This document shows, one piece after another, positions 17,541 through 26,314 of a DNA stretch of 64,000 bases. Origin of the DNA: Bradyrhizobium niftali (GTDB taxonomy: Bacteria > Pseudomonadota > Alphaproteobacteria > Rhizobiales > Xanthobacteraceae). The notes beneath the pieces were generated by a model, which was given only the letters and a program-made list of their open reading frames with translations, had not been told where the DNA came from and ran no database searches. The first letter of the stretch is position 1; every line of letters begins with the position of its first letter. Location: the NCBI RefSeq assembly GCF_004571025.1, contig NZ_SPQT01000034.1, positions 1 to 64,000 of the forward strand, in the 5' to 3' direction. A program made the translations under genes and the position numbers.

Positions 17541-18845
17541 TTACAAAATGAACCGGCTGAGATCGGCGTTCTTGGCGAGGTCGCCGACGTGCTTCTGCAC
17601 GAAATCGGCATCGACCCGGATGGTCTCGCCGTCGCGGTCGGGGGCGGTGAAGGAGATCTCGTCCAGCACCCGCTCCATCACCGTCTGCAGCCGCCGCGCG
17701 CCGATGTTCTCGACGGTGGAGTTGACGGCGACCGCGACGTCGGCGAGCGCGTCGATGGCGCTGTCGGTGATGTCGAGCGTGACGCCCTCGGTCTGCATCA
17801 AGGCGACATATTGCTTGATCAGCGAGGCCTCGGGCTCGGTCAGGATGCGGCGCATGTCGTCGCGGGTCAGCGCCTGCAATTCGACGCGGATCGGCAGGCG
17901 GCCCTGCAATTCCGGCAACAGGTCCGACGGCTTGGCGACGTGGAAGGCACCCGAGGCGATGAACAGGATGTGGTCGGTCTTCACCGCGCCGTGCTTGGTC
18001 GAGACCGTGGTGCCCTCGATCAGCGGCAGCAGGTCGCGCTGCACGCCCTCGCGCGAGACGTCGCCGCCGACGCGGCCGTCGCGGGCGCAGATCTTGTCGA
18101 TCTCGTCCAGGAACACGATGCCGTTGTTCTCGACCGCACTGATCGCCTCCAGCGTGAGCTGCTCGGAGTCCAGCAGCTTGTCGGATTCCTCGTTGACGAG
18201 GATCTCGTGCGAGCTTTCCACCGTCAGCCGTCGCGTCTTGCTGCGGCCGCCCAGCTTGCCGAAGATGTCGCCGATCGAGATCGCGCCCATCTGCGCGCCC
18301 GGCATGCCCGGGATCTCGAACATCGGCATGCCGCCGCCGGACGACTGCGTCTCGATTTCGATTTCCTTGTCGTTCAGTTCGCCCGCACGCAGCTTCTTGC
18401 GGAAGGATTCCCGCGTCGCCGCGCTGGAATTGGCGCCGACCAGCGCGTCGAGCACGCGCTCCTCGGCGGCGAGCTGGGCGCGCGCCTGCACGTCCTTGCG
18501 TTTGCGCTCGCGCACCTGGGCGATCGCGACCTCGACGAGATCGCGCACGATCTGCTCGACGTCGCGGCCGACATACCCGACCTCGGTGAATTTCGTCGCC
18601 TCGACCTTCAGGAACGGCGCATTGGCGAGTTTTGCCAATCGCCGCGCGATTTCCGTCTTGCCGACGCCGGTCGGCCCGATCATCAGGATGTTCTTCGGCA
18701 GCACCTCCTCGCGCAAGGAGCCTTCGAGCTGCTGCCGGCGCCAGCGATTGCGCAGCGCGATCGAGACGGCGCGCTTGGCATCGGCCTGGCCGACGATGAA
18801 ACGGTCGAGTTCGGAAACGATTTCGCGGGGAGAGAAGTCTGTCAT
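17541..18845 (-). CDS. hslU: ATP-dependent protease ATPase subunit HslU (ClpY)
   Basis: HslU is the hexameric AAA+ unfoldase that feeds substrates to the HslV peptidase. The 434-residue protein starts MTDFSPREIVSELDRFIVGQ. Walker A is GPTGVGKT at 57-64 and Walker B lies in GIVFLDEIDKI. The I domain is between them and the C-terminus ends in the HslV-activating tail DLSRFIL. It is 52 bases downstream of a DUF2585 gene and three genes downstream of hslV on the same strand. In E. coli hslV and hslU are adjacent; here two small genes separate them. Confidence 0.97.
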   Translation of the reverse strand: MTDFSPREIVSELDRFIVGQADAKRAVSIALRNRWRRQQLEGSLREEVLPKNILMIGPTGVGKTEIARRLAKLANAPFLKVEATKFTEVGYVGRDVEQIVRDLVEVAIAQVRERKRKDVQARAQLAAEERVLDALVGANSSAATRESFRKKLRAGELNDKEIEIETQSSGGGMPMFEIPGMPGAQMGAISIGDIFGKLGGRSKTRRLTVESSHEILVNEESDKLLDSEQLTLEAISAVENNGIVFLDEIDKICARDGRVGGDVSREGVQRDLLPLIEGTTVSTKHGAVKTDHILFIASGAFHVAKPSDLLPELQGRLPIRVELQALTRDDMRRILTEPEASLIKQYVALMQTEGVTLDITDSAIDALADVAVAVNSTVENIGARRLQTVMERVLDEISFTAPDRDGETIRVDADFVQKHVGDLAKNADLSRFIL

Positions 18846-18897
18846 GGGACCTTAGCTAGGGTCAGATGCGGGCCGGGACAAGTCGCTTTTTCGGCGG

Positions 18898-19515
18898 TCA
18901 GATGATCGGCGGCCCCGATTGCCATTGCTTCACGGCCTCGATCGGATGGATCAGCATCAAGATATTCAGCGTCAGATTGTCGCGAATATGGAGCGCCAGC
19001 AGGATCTCGAAGGCGAGCCCGAGCAGGACGGTCACCGTGACAGGCAGCACGCGCGCGGCAAGGAACCCCAGCGCCATGAACAGCGTGTCCGACACCGAAT
19101 TGACGATGCTGTCGCCAAAATAGTCGAGCGAGATCGTGCCGGCGCGGTAGCGCTCGATGATGAATGGCGAGTTCTCGACGATCTCCCAGGCGCCTTCGAT
19201 CAGCATGGCGACGATCAGCCGTGCCGGCCACGACAGAGGCAGCAACGGCAGGCGCGCGAACAGCAGAAAGGTCAATCCGTAGAACAGGAAGCCGTGCAGC
19301 ACGTGCGAGAAGCTGTACCAGTCGGCGATGTGCTGGGAGTTTTCCGAGCTGTTCACCACGCCGTGCCACAGCTTGACGTAGCCGCAGGTGCAGATCGGCA
19401 CCCGCCCCATCGCGAACAGGATCGAGGCCTGCAGCGCCAGCAGCAGCAGCGCGATGCCGACCCAGGCGAATGCTGGCACCGCGGCTTTGCTTTCGTGCGC
19501 GCTGGCCAGCGTCAT
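18898..19515 (-). CDS. DUF2585 family membrane protein
   Basis: A 205-residue integral membrane protein with about five hydrophobic segments. Conserved features are the CTCGYVKLWHG motif near residue 43, HVLHGFLFYGLTF, and IEGAWEIVENSPFIIERYR, followed by DYFGDSIVNSVSDT. These match the uncharacterised DUF2585 family found in alphaproteobacteria. Its start overlaps the preceding acetyltransferase stop by four bases, so the two are cotranscribed within the hslV-hslU interval. The function is unknown. Confidence 0.85.
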   Translation of the reverse strand: MTLASAHESKAAVPAFAWVGIALLLLALQASILFAMGRVPICTCGYVKLWHGVVNSSENSQHIADWYSFSHVLHGFLFYGLTFLLFARLPLLPLSWPARLIVAMLIEGAWEIVENSPFIIERYRAGTISLDYFGDSIVNSVSDTLFMALGFLAARVLPVTVTVLLGLAFEILLALHIRDNLTLNILMLIHPIEAVKQWQSGPPII

Positions 19516-19997
19516 GGCTCGCGCACCATCAACAGTGCCGGCCCGTCCGGCGTCTCGACCATGCGGTCGCGGACGAAGCCCGCCTTCTCGTAGGCGCGCA
19601 GGGCGCGCAGATTGAGCGGGTCAGGATCGGTGACGACGCGTGGCAGGCCTTGCCGCAGCTCTGCGTCGACGAATTGGCGGATGAAGGCCGAGCCGTGGCC
19701 GCGCGCGATCATGTCGCTTTCGCCGATGAACTGATCGATCCCACGCGTGCCCTCCGGTTGTGGCCCGAAGCCCGTATTCCAGGCGGTCAGGCGGTAGCAC
19801 TGAAGATAGCCGAACGGCTTGTCGCCGGCCAACACGATGAACTGGTCCATCGCCGGCTCGTCGAGGTCGCCGCTGACCAGCGCAAACTGTTCGTCCGGAT
19901 CGCCCCACCATTCCCGCACATGCGCCTCGCCCAGCCATCGCCGGATCAGCGGCAGGTCAGCCGCGGTCATCGGGCGGAAGGTGTAGGCGGGCGTCAT
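19512..19997 (-). CDS. GNAT family N-acetyltransferase
   Basis: A 161-residue GNAT acetyltransferase resembling the aminoglycoside 6'-N-acetyltransferase subgroup. It starts TFRPMTAADLPLIRRWLGE, has GTRGIDQFIGE and the acetyl-CoA loop MIARGHGSAFIRQF near residue 95, and the C-terminal NLRALRAYEKAGFVRDR. The real substrate cannot be read from sequence; similarity to resistance enzymes does not show that it confers resistance. It starts three bases from the hslV stop and overlaps the DUF2585 gene. Confidence 0.85.
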   Translation of the reverse strand: MTPAYTFRPMTAADLPLIRRWLGEAHVREWWGDPDEQFALVSGDLDEPAMDQFIVLAGDKPFGYLQCYRLTAWNTGFGPQPEGTRGIDQFIGESDMIARGHGSAFIRQFVDAELRQGLPRVVTDPDPLNLRALRAYEKAGFVRDRMVETPDGPALLMVREP

Positions 19998-20000
19998 GGC

Positions 20001-20561
20001 CTAGCCGGTCGCCAGGCTTTCGATGGTCACATTGCGGTTGGTGTAGACGCAGATGTCGGCGGCGATGTCGAGGGAGCGGCGGACGATGGTCTCGGCGTCC
20101 TTGTCGGTGTCGAGCAGGGCCCGCGCGGCCGCCAGTGCATAGTTACCGCCGGAGCCGATCGCCATCACGCCGGCCTCGGGCTCGAGCACGTCGCCGGTGC
20201 CTGTCAGCACCAGGGAGACGTCCTTGTCGGCCACGATCATCATGGCCTCCAGCCGCCGCAGGTAACGATCGGTGCGCCAGTCCTTGGCGAGCTCGACCGC
20301 GGCCCGGGTCAATTGTCCCGGATATTGCTCGAGTTTGGCTTCCAACCGCTCAAAGAGCGTGAAGGCGTCGGCGGTTGCGCCGGCAAAGCCGCCGATGACG
20401 TCGCCCCTGCCGAGCTTGCGAACCTTCTTGGCATTGGATTTGATCACGGTCTGGCCGATCGAGACCTGGCCGTCGCCGCCGACCACCACCTTGCCGCCCT
20501 TGCGGACTGTCAAGATCGTGGTGCCGTGCCAGCCCGGCGAGCTGTTCTGGGAATCCTGCAT
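20001..20561 (-). CDS. hslV: ATP-dependent protease peptidase subunit HslV (ClpQ)
   Basis: HslV is the proteasome-like threonine peptidase of the HslUV complex. The 186-residue form starts MQDSQNSSPGWHGTTILTVR; cleavage before TTIL exposes the catalytic N-terminal threonine. Family motifs KGGKVVVGGDGQVSIGQTV and GGFAGATADAFTLFERLE follow. A second ATG at 20573 would add four residues; which one is used cannot be decided here. It is the first gene of an hslV-acetyltransferase-DUF2585-hslU run, and is divergent from hisB. Confidence 0.95.
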   Translation of the reverse strand: MQDSQNSSPGWHGTTILTVRKGGKVVVGGDGQVSIGQTVIKSNAKKVRKLGRGDVIGGFAGATADAFTLFERLEAKLEQYPGQLTRAAVELAKDWRTDRYLRRLEAMMIVADKDVSLVLTGTGDVLEPEAGVMAIGSGGNYALAAARALLDTDKDAETIVRRSLDIAADICVYTNRNVTIESLATG

Positions 20562-20728
20562 GAAGTACCTCATTGTCCGGCCTGATTTAGGCGGTCGGGA
20601 GCGAGGGCACAACGGGCCGCTCCGGGCCCAATTTCGCTCACCATAGGCAGAAGTAGAGGCCCGGCCAGCCGTTCCCGCAGTAGCGAAGGCGTCATGGGGC
20701 TGTTAAAAGACCCCCGTTTTCGGCCCCC

Positions 20729-20778
20729 GAGCATGATCCGGAAAAGTGGGCACCGGTTTTCCGACAAAGATCATGCTC
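20729..20778. repeat. GAGCATGATC palindrome, copy 1
   Basis: A 50-base imperfect palindrome from GAGCATGATCCGGAAAAGTG to CCGACAAAGATCATGCTC. It lies between hslV and hisB, 23 bases before the hisB start. Similar copies are at 28670 and 53163, with a degraded one at 39251. Confidence 0.85.
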
Positions 20779-20801
20779 AAATGAAGCGAAAGCTAGTTTT
20801 G

Positions 20802-21395
20802 ATGCGCACCGCGACGATCAAGCGCAAGACCAAGGAAACCGACATCGAGGTCACCGTGAACCTCGATGGCACCGGCGTGTCCAATATCGCGACCGGCATC
20901 GGCTTTTTCGACCATATGCTCGATCTCCTCGCCCGCCATTCCCGCATCGACCTCACGGTCAAGGCGGTCGGCGACCTGCACATTGATCATCACCATACCA
21001 CCGAAGACACCGGCATCGCGCTCGGCCAGGCGGTCAAGCAGGCGCTCGGCACCATGGCGGGCATCACCCGCTATGCCGGCGTGCACATGCCCATGGACGA
21101 GACGCTGTCGCGCGTCGTGATCGACATCTCGGGCCGCCCGGTCCTGGTGTTCAAGGTCGACTTCCCCCGCGACAAGATCGGCGAGTTCGACACCGAGCTG
21201 GTGCGCGAGTGGTTCCAGGCCTTCGCCATGAACGCCGGCGTGACTCTCCACGTCGAGACCCTATATGGCGATAACAGCCATCATATCGCCGAGTCCTGCT
21301 TCAAGGGTCTGGCGCGGGCGCTGCGGGCGGCGGTTGCGATCGATCCGAAGGCTGCGGGCGAAATCCCGTCCACCAAGGGCTCGCTCGGCGGCTGA
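20802..21395 (+). CDS. hisB: Imidazoleglycerol-phosphate dehydratase
   Basis: HisB dehydrates imidazoleglycerol phosphate to imidazole acetol phosphate in histidine synthesis. The 197-residue protein starts MRTATIKRKTKETDIEVTVN. It has the manganese-binding motifs HIDHHHTTEDTGIALG (about 60-75) and DNSHHIAESCFKGLAR, and ends STKGSLGG. The frame runs upstream to 20694, but those residues are encoded by a dispersed palindrome, so the ATG at 20802 is used. It opens the run hisB-DUF2628-hisH-hisA-hisF-hisE-coaA. This is the single-domain dehydratase, not the E. coli bifunctional form. Confidence 0.96.
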   Translation: MRTATIKRKTKETDIEVTVNLDGTGVSNIATGIGFFDHMLDLLARHSRIDLTVKAVGDLHIDHHHTTEDTGIALGQAVKQALGTMAGITRYAGVHMPMDETLSRVVIDISGRPVLVFKVDFPRDKIGEFDTELVREWFQAFAMNAGVTLHVETLYGDNSHHIAESCFKGLARALRAAVAIDPKAAGEIPSTKGSLGG

Positions 21396-21460
21396 CATCT
21401 CCGTCTCGGTGGCAAACGCTGCCGGCGGCATCACTGAATTCTTGAGAACGGGGCATCACC

Positions 21461-21991
21461 ATGCCTGTCTACACAGTTCATGCTCCCTTCCCTGCCGGAG
21501 CCGATCTGCGCGCGACCGACAAGTTCGTCTTCGTGCGCGACGGCTTCCATTACTGGGCGATGGTTTTCGGCCCGTTCTGGCTGCTGTGGAACCGGCTGTG
21601 GCTGGTGCTGATCGGCTGGCTGGTCTTCGTCGCCGCGTTCCATGCCGGACTGTCCAGCCTCGGCATCGGACGCGGCGCGATCCTCTTCTCCGATATCATC
21701 GTTGCGCTGCTGATGGGTTTTGAGGCCTCCAGCCTGCGCCGCTGGACGCTGTCGCGCGGCAAATGGCGGCTGCTCGATATCGTCGTCGGCGACGACGAGG
21801 ACACCGCCGAGCGCCGCTTCTTCGAGCGCTGGAGCCAGAAGCAGCACGGCATCGTCAACGATCAATGGGCCGTCGATCGCGGCGGCCCGCCGCCGACCCG
21901 CAACACGCCGGGCCAGCAATTTTCGAACCCGCCGCCGCTTCCGGCCGGCGGCATCATTGGATTGTTTCCAGAACCGGGAGGGTCAAGATGA
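21461..21991 (+). CDS. DUF2628 family membrane protein
   Basis: A 176-residue protein starting MPVYTVHAPFPAG, with FVFVRDGFHYWAMVFGPFWLLW and two or three membrane segments up to about residue 90. A charged C-terminal part follows and ends in a Pro-rich tail. These are features of DUF2628, a family often found inside the histidine operon of Bradyrhizobium and relatives. Its stop overlaps the hisH start in an ATGA. A role in histidine synthesis is not implied by the fold; the function is unknown. Confidence 0.85.
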   Translation: MPVYTVHAPFPAGADLRATDKFVFVRDGFHYWAMVFGPFWLLWNRLWLVLIGWLVFVAAFHAGLSSLGIGRGAILFSDIIVALLMGFEASSLRRWTLSRGKWRLLDIVVGDDEDTAERRFFERWSQKQHGIVNDQWAVDRGGPPPTRNTPGQQFSNPPPLPAGGIIGLFPEPGGSR

Positions 21992-22638
21992 GCGTCGCCA
22001 TCATCGATTACGGTTCCGGGAATCTGCATTCCGCCGCGAAAGCCTTCGAGCGCGCGGCGCGCAGTCTCGAAAATCCGCAAAAGGTCTTCGTCACCAGCGA
22101 TCCCGACCAGGCCTACGGCGCCGACCGTCTGGTGCTGCCGGGCGTCGGCGCCTTCGCCGATTGCCGGCGCGGCCTGGACGCCGTCAACGGCATGGTCGAG
22201 GCGATCACCGAAGCGGTGCGCGTCAAGGCGCGGCCGATGTTCGGCATCTGCGTCGGCATGCAGCTGTTCGCCACCCGCGGCAAGGAGCATGTCATCACGC
22301 AGGGCCTGAACTGGATTGGCGGCGACGTCGAGAAGATCACGCCGCGCGACGAGAGCCTGAAGATCCCGCACATGGGCTGGAACACGCTCGACGTGCTGCG
22401 CGAGCATCCGGTGCTGAACAAGCTGCCGCTCGGCCCCAAGGGCCAGCACGCCTATTTCGTGCACTCCTACCACCTCAACGCCGCCAATGAGGCGGACGTG
22501 CTCGCGCGTGCCGATTACGGCGGGCCTGTCACCGCGATCGTCGCCAAGGACACCGCGATCGGCACACAATTCCACCCCGAGAAGAGCCAGCGCTTTGGTC
22601 TCGCCCTGATCTCGAACTTTTTGCGATGGAAGCCGTGA
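21988..22638 (+). CDS. hisH: Imidazole glycerol phosphate synthase, glutaminase subunit HisH
   Basis: HisH hydrolyses glutamine and passes ammonia to HisF. The 216-residue class I amidotransferase starts MSVAIIDYGSGNLHSAAKAF. It carries the nucleophile cysteine in FGICVGMQLFATRG and the His/Glu pair in GTQFHPEKSQRFG. The start is fixed by the ATGA overlap with the preceding gene. The end overlaps hisA by 13 bases, so translation is coupled. Confidence 0.96.
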   Translation: MSVAIIDYGSGNLHSAAKAFERAARSLENPQKVFVTSDPDQAYGADRLVLPGVGAFADCRRGLDAVNGMVEAITEAVRVKARPMFGICVGMQLFATRGKEHVITQGLNWIGGDVEKITPRDESLKIPHMGWNTLDVLREHPVLNKLPLGPKGQHAYFVHSYHLNAANEADVLARADYGGPVTAIVAKDTAIGTQFHPEKSQRFGLALISNFLRWKP

Positions 22639-23369
22639 TTCTCTTTCCCGCTGTTGATCTCAAGAACGGCCAATGCGTGCGCCTCGAGCAAGGCGACATG
22701 GCGCGCGCGACCGTGTTCAACCTCAATCCCGCGGCGCAGGCGCAGAGCTTTGCCGAGCAGGGCTTTGAGTATCTCCACGTCGTCGACCTCGACGGTGCCT
22801 TTGCCGGCAAGCCGGTGAATGCGCAGGCCGTCGAGGCGATGCTGAAGACGATCAAGATCCCGGTGCAGCTCGGCGGCGGCATTCGCGACCTCGCCACCGT
22901 CGAAGCCTGGCTCGAAAAGGGCATCACCCGCGTCATCATCGGCACCGCCGCGGTGCGCGATCCTGAACTGGTGAAAGCTGCAGCCAGGAAATTCCCCGGC
23001 CGCGTCGCGGTCGGGTTGGACGCCCGCGACGGCAAGGTCGCGGTCGAAGGCTGGGCCGAGACCTCGCAGGTGACGGTGCTGGAGATCGCGCAGCGCTTCG
23101 AGGATGCCGGCGTCGCCGCCATCATCTTCACCGACATCGCGCGCGACGGCCTGCTCAAGGGCCTGAACCTGGATGCGACCATTGCGCTGGCCGACGCCAT
23201 CTCGATCCCCGTGATCGCCTCCGGCGGTCTCGCCTCGATCGAGGATGTCAAGGCGATGCTGACGCCGCGCGCATCGAGGCTCGCCGGCGCGATCGCCGGC
23301 CGCGCACTTTACGATGGCCGGCTCGACCCCGCTTCCGCCCTCACCCTGATCCGCAACGCGCGCGCCTAG
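22626..23369 (+). CDS. hisA: ProFAR isomerase (HisA)
   Basis: HisA converts ProFAR to PRFAR by an Amadori rearrangement on a TIM barrel. The 247-residue protein starts MEAVILFPAVDLKNGQCVRL, with the catalytic Asp in PAVDLKNG. It has the phosphate-binding repeats QLGGGIRDL and IASGGLASIEDV, and the second catalytic Asp in IIFTDIARDGLL. It overlaps hisH and is ten bases from hisF. Confidence 0.96.
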   Translation: MEAVILFPAVDLKNGQCVRLEQGDMARATVFNLNPAAQAQSFAEQGFEYLHVVDLDGAFAGKPVNAQAVEAMLKTIKIPVQLGGGIRDLATVEAWLEKGITRVIIGTAAVRDPELVKAAARKFPGRVAVGLDARDGKVAVEGWAETSQVTVLEIAQRFEDAGVAAIIFTDIARDGLLKGLNLDATIALADAISIPVIASGGLASIEDVKAMLTPRASRLAGAIAGRALYDGRLDPASALTLIRNARA

Positions 23370-23379
23370 GAGCCGACAC

Positions 23380-24153
23380 ATGTTCAAGGTGCGCGTGATC
23401 CCCTGCCTCGACGTCAAGGATGGCCGCGTCGTCAAGGGCGTCAATTTCGTCGATCTGCGCGATGCCGGTGATCCCGTCGAAGCCGCGATCGCCTATGACG
23501 CCGCCGGCGCCGACGAGCTCACGTTCCTCGACATCACCGCGACCCATGAGAACCGCGGCATCATGCTCGACGTGGTCCGGCGCACGGCGGAGGCCTGCTT
23601 CATGCCTGTGACCGTCGGCGGCGGCGTGCGCGAGGTTGACGATATCAAGACGTTACTGCGCGCCGGCGCGGACAAGGTCTCGATCAACAGCGCCGCGGTG
23701 TCGCGGCGCGAGTTCGTCAAGGAAGCCGCCGAAAAATTCGGCGAGCAGTGCGTGGTGGTCGCGATCGACGCCAAGCGGGTCAAGCGCCCGGGCGGCGACC
23801 GCTGGGAGATCTTCACCCATGGCGGCCGCAATTCGACCGGCATCGACGCCGTCGAATATGCCCAGGAAGTGGTCTCGCTCGGCGCCGGTGAAATCCTGCT
23901 GACCTCGATGGACCGCGACGGCACGAGGCAGGGGTTCGACATCCCGCTGACCCGGGCGATCGCCGACAGCATTCCCGTTCCCGTGATCGCCTCGGGCGGC
24001 GTCGGCAATCTTGACCACCTCGTCGACGGTATCCGCGACGGGCACGCCACGGCGGTGCTGGCGGCCTCGATCTTCCATTTCGGGGAATTCACCATCCGCG
24101 AGGCCAAGGAGCACATGGCCCGGCGCGGCCTGCCCATGCGCCTGGATGCCTGA
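23380..24153 (+). CDS. hisF: Imidazole glycerol phosphate synthase, cyclase subunit HisF
   Basis: HisF cyclises PRFAR with ammonia from HisH, giving imidazole glycerol phosphate and AICAR. The 257-residue TIM barrel starts MFKVRVIPCLDVKDGRVVKG, with the catalytic Asp in CLDVKDG and the second in TSMDRDGTRQGFD. Phosphate loops are VGGGVREVDD and IASGGVGNLDH. All four barrel signatures are intact. An 89-base gap separates it from hisE. Confidence 0.97.
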   Translation: MFKVRVIPCLDVKDGRVVKGVNFVDLRDAGDPVEAAIAYDAAGADELTFLDITATHENRGIMLDVVRRTAEACFMPVTVGGGVREVDDIKTLLRAGADKVSINSAAVSRREFVKEAAEKFGEQCVVVAIDAKRVKRPGGDRWEIFTHGGRNSTGIDAVEYAQEVVSLGAGEILLTSMDRDGTRQGFDIPLTRAIADSIPVPVIASGGVGNLDHLVDGIRDGHATAVLAASIFHFGEFTIREAKEHMARRGLPMRLDA

Positions 24154-24242
24154 CGACTCCCGCTCCTGAAAATGCTACACAGGCCGGCGGGAATGGCCGC
24201 CGTGGCAAGTGTGCTGCCAAGTGTGTTTTTCGAGTAATTCCG

Positions 24243-24563
24243 ATGCCGCGTTTCACGATCCACGATCTGGCCGAGACCATCGACGCCCGCGCGGCGGCCG
24301 GCGGCGAGGGTTCCTATACCCGCAAGCTTCTGGACAAGGGCGCCGAGCATTGCGCCAAGAAGTTCGGTGAGGAAGCAGTCGAAACCGTAATCGCAGCAGT
24401 CGAAAACGATCGCGCGCATCTGATCGCCGAGGGCGCCGATCTGCTCTATCATTTCCTTGTGCTCTTGAAGGCACGCGGCATAAAGCTGGAAGAGGTCGAG
24501 GCTGCGCTTGGCAAGCGAACCTCGATGTCAGGGTTGGAAGAAAAAGCTTCGCGTAAAGAGTGA
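24243..24563 (+). CDS. hisE: Phosphoribosyl-ATP pyrophosphatase HisE
   Basis: HisE hydrolyses PR-ATP to PR-AMP. The 106-residue all-helical protein starts MPRFTIHDLAETIDARAAAG. It shows SYTRKLLDKGAEHCAKKFGE, followed by EEAVETVIAAVENDR, whose acidic residues bind magnesium, then GADLLYHFLVLLKARG. It is a stand-alone HisE; hisI is not in the window. It is followed after 26 bases by coaA. Confidence 0.95.
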   Translation: MPRFTIHDLAETIDARAAAGGEGSYTRKLLDKGAEHCAKKFGEEAVETVIAAVENDRAHLIAEGADLLYHFLVLLKARGIKLEEVEAALGKRTSMSGLEEKASRKE

Positions 24564-24589
24564 GTAAGTCGCAACGGAAAGGCGGCGTC

Positions 24590-25546
24590 ATGGATATCCG
24601 CGCACCCGAGCAGCAGTATAATCCGTACCGCGTCTATACGCGCGAGCAATGGGCGCGGTTGCGCGACGACACGCCGATGACGCTGGAGCCGGGCGAGTTC
24701 GACCGGCTGCGCTCGCTGCACGATCGCCTCGACTTGCAGGAGGTCGAGGACATCTATCTGCCGCTGTCGCGCCTGTTGTCGATCTATGTCGATGCGATGC
24801 AGCGCCTGTATTACGCGGAGCGCCAGTTCCTCAACATCCGCGACCGCAAGATGCCCTACATCATTGGCGTCGCCGGTTCGGTCGCGGTCGGAAAATCCAC
24901 CACCGCCCGCGTGCTCCAGGCGCTGCTGGCGCGCTGGTCGCCGCGCCCGAAGGTGGACCTGATCACGACCGACGGTTTTCTGTACCCGAATGCCGTGCTC
25001 GACCGGCAGGGTATCATGCAGAAGAAGGGTTTTCCGGAGAGCTACGACCTGCCGCTGCTGCTCGGCTTCCTCTCCGACATCAAGGCCGGCCGCCGCCACG
25101 TCCGCGCGCCGGTCTATTCGCATCTGACCTACGACATCGTGCCGAACCAGTGGGTGGAGATCGACCAGCCCGACATTTTGATCGTCGAGGGCGTCAACGT
25201 GCTGCAAACCGGCAAGCTGCCGCGCGACGGCAAGGCGGTGCCCGTCGTCTCCGACTTCTTCGATTTCTCGGTCTACATCGATGCCGACGAAGCGGCGCTG
25301 CGGCGCTGGTACATCAAGCGCTTCCTGGCGCTGCGCGACACCGCGTTCACCAATCCCAAATCCTACTTCAACCGCTATGCGCTGTTGTCCGACGAGGAAG
25401 CCACCGCCACCGCGATCGCGATCTGGGAGCGCACCAACCTCGCCAATCTCGAGGACAACATCCTGCCGACCCGCCCCCGCGCGACGCTGATCCTGAAGAA
25501 GGGCCCCGACCACGTGGTCGAGAGCGTGGCGCTGCGGCGGTTGTAG
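24590..25546 (+). CDS. coaA: Type I pantothenate kinase
   Basis: CoaA phosphorylates pantothenate, the committed step of coenzyme A synthesis. The 318-residue protein starts MDIRAPEQQYNPYRVYTREQ and has the P-loop GVAGSVAVGKSTTARVL near residue 100. It continues with LITTDGFLYPNAVLDRQGIM and EGVNVLQTGK, and the C-terminal NPKSYFNRYALLSDEEA. A GTG at 24560 overlapping the hisE stop is possible, but GGAAAGG upstream of 24590 favours the ATG. Placement after hisE is common in this genus. Confidence 0.95.
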   Translation: MDIRAPEQQYNPYRVYTREQWARLRDDTPMTLEPGEFDRLRSLHDRLDLQEVEDIYLPLSRLLSIYVDAMQRLYYAERQFLNIRDRKMPYIIGVAGSVAVGKSTTARVLQALLARWSPRPKVDLITTDGFLYPNAVLDRQGIMQKKGFPESYDLPLLLGFLSDIKAGRRHVRAPVYSHLTYDIVPNQWVEIDQPDILIVEGVNVLQTGKLPRDGKAVPVVSDFFDFSVYIDADEAALRRWYIKRFLALRDTAFTNPKSYFNRYALLSDEEATATAIAIWERTNLANLEDNILPTRPRATLILKKGPDHVVESVALRRL

Positions 25547-25579
25547 TTGCGCCCGCGGAAGGCAGGCTTTGCTCTAACG

Positions 25580-26209
25580 TCACTTGCCGGCCTTGGCGAT
25601 CCAATCCGCAGACTTGATGCGTCCCGCAAAGGTGGCAGGGCCGGAGTCGCTGGCCCGGTAAACGAAAGCTTCGCCTTCCTGGACGTCGCCGGCGTCCTTG
25701 CCAAAGGCATCGGCGATGTTCGTCTTGTGGGTGATCAGGAAGACGTTGGTACCCGCCTTCGGAGGCGCATCGACGAGCTGACGCACGGCCTGTCCGGCCT
25801 TTGCATTTGTACCGGTCGGGTTTGCCATTCCCGACGCGCTGGCGTTGCTGCTGTCCGTCAACGCATCGACCGGCTTGACCTCGCGGCCGGAGATCAGCTT
25901 GCCGGCCTCGATCGCGCGGTTCAGCCGGCTGGTGTAGACATCGCCGATCGGGATCGCGAGCTCCTTGATCGCTGTCCCGATCTGGCGCGCCGTATCCCTG
26001 CCCTTTTCACTGAGCTGACGTTGGGCGCTCATGTCGTCGAACTTGAAGGGATAGACGTCCTTTTGGCTGTCATCGGTGGCGGTGTGCCGAAAGACCACGA
26101 CGTAGCCGCCTTGCTTGAGCGATGAGATCAGCTCCGGCGTATCGCCTGCGGCGGATCCGGAGAGTCCAGCGAAAAGGACAACGACTGCGAGGCGGCAAAG
26201 CAAGTTCAT
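25580..26209 (-). CDS. Exported histidine phosphatase family protein
   Basis: A 209-residue protein with a cleavable signal peptide (MNLLCRLAVVVLFAGLSGSAAG). It has a histidine-phosphatase fold: VVVFRHTATDDSQ carries the RH nucleophile motif, YTSRLNRAIEAGKLI the second arginine, and LITHKTNIADAFG the late catalytic histidine. The first motif reads FRHT rather than RHG, seen in divergent periplasmic members. The substrate is unknown. The start at 26209 is chosen because it gives a clean signal peptide. It is convergent with coaA. Confidence 0.8.
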   Translation of the reverse strand: MNLLCRLAVVVLFAGLSGSAAGDTPELISSLKQGGYVVVFRHTATDDSQKDVYPFKFDDMSAQRQLSEKGRDTARQIGTAIKELAIPIGDVYTSRLNRAIEAGKLISGREVKPVDALTDSSNASASGMANPTGTNAKAGQAVRQLVDAPPKAGTNVFLITHKTNIADAFGKDAGDVQEGEAFVYRASDSGPATFAGRIKSADWIAKAGK

Positions 26210-26314
26210 GCTCGAAATCCTCCATCGCAAATGCCCCCCGAGGATGGTGACGCGCAACGCGGTCGATTTCAATTATCGATTGTGGCCGAGATGAGGTTCC
26301 CGTGAAATTCTTGA

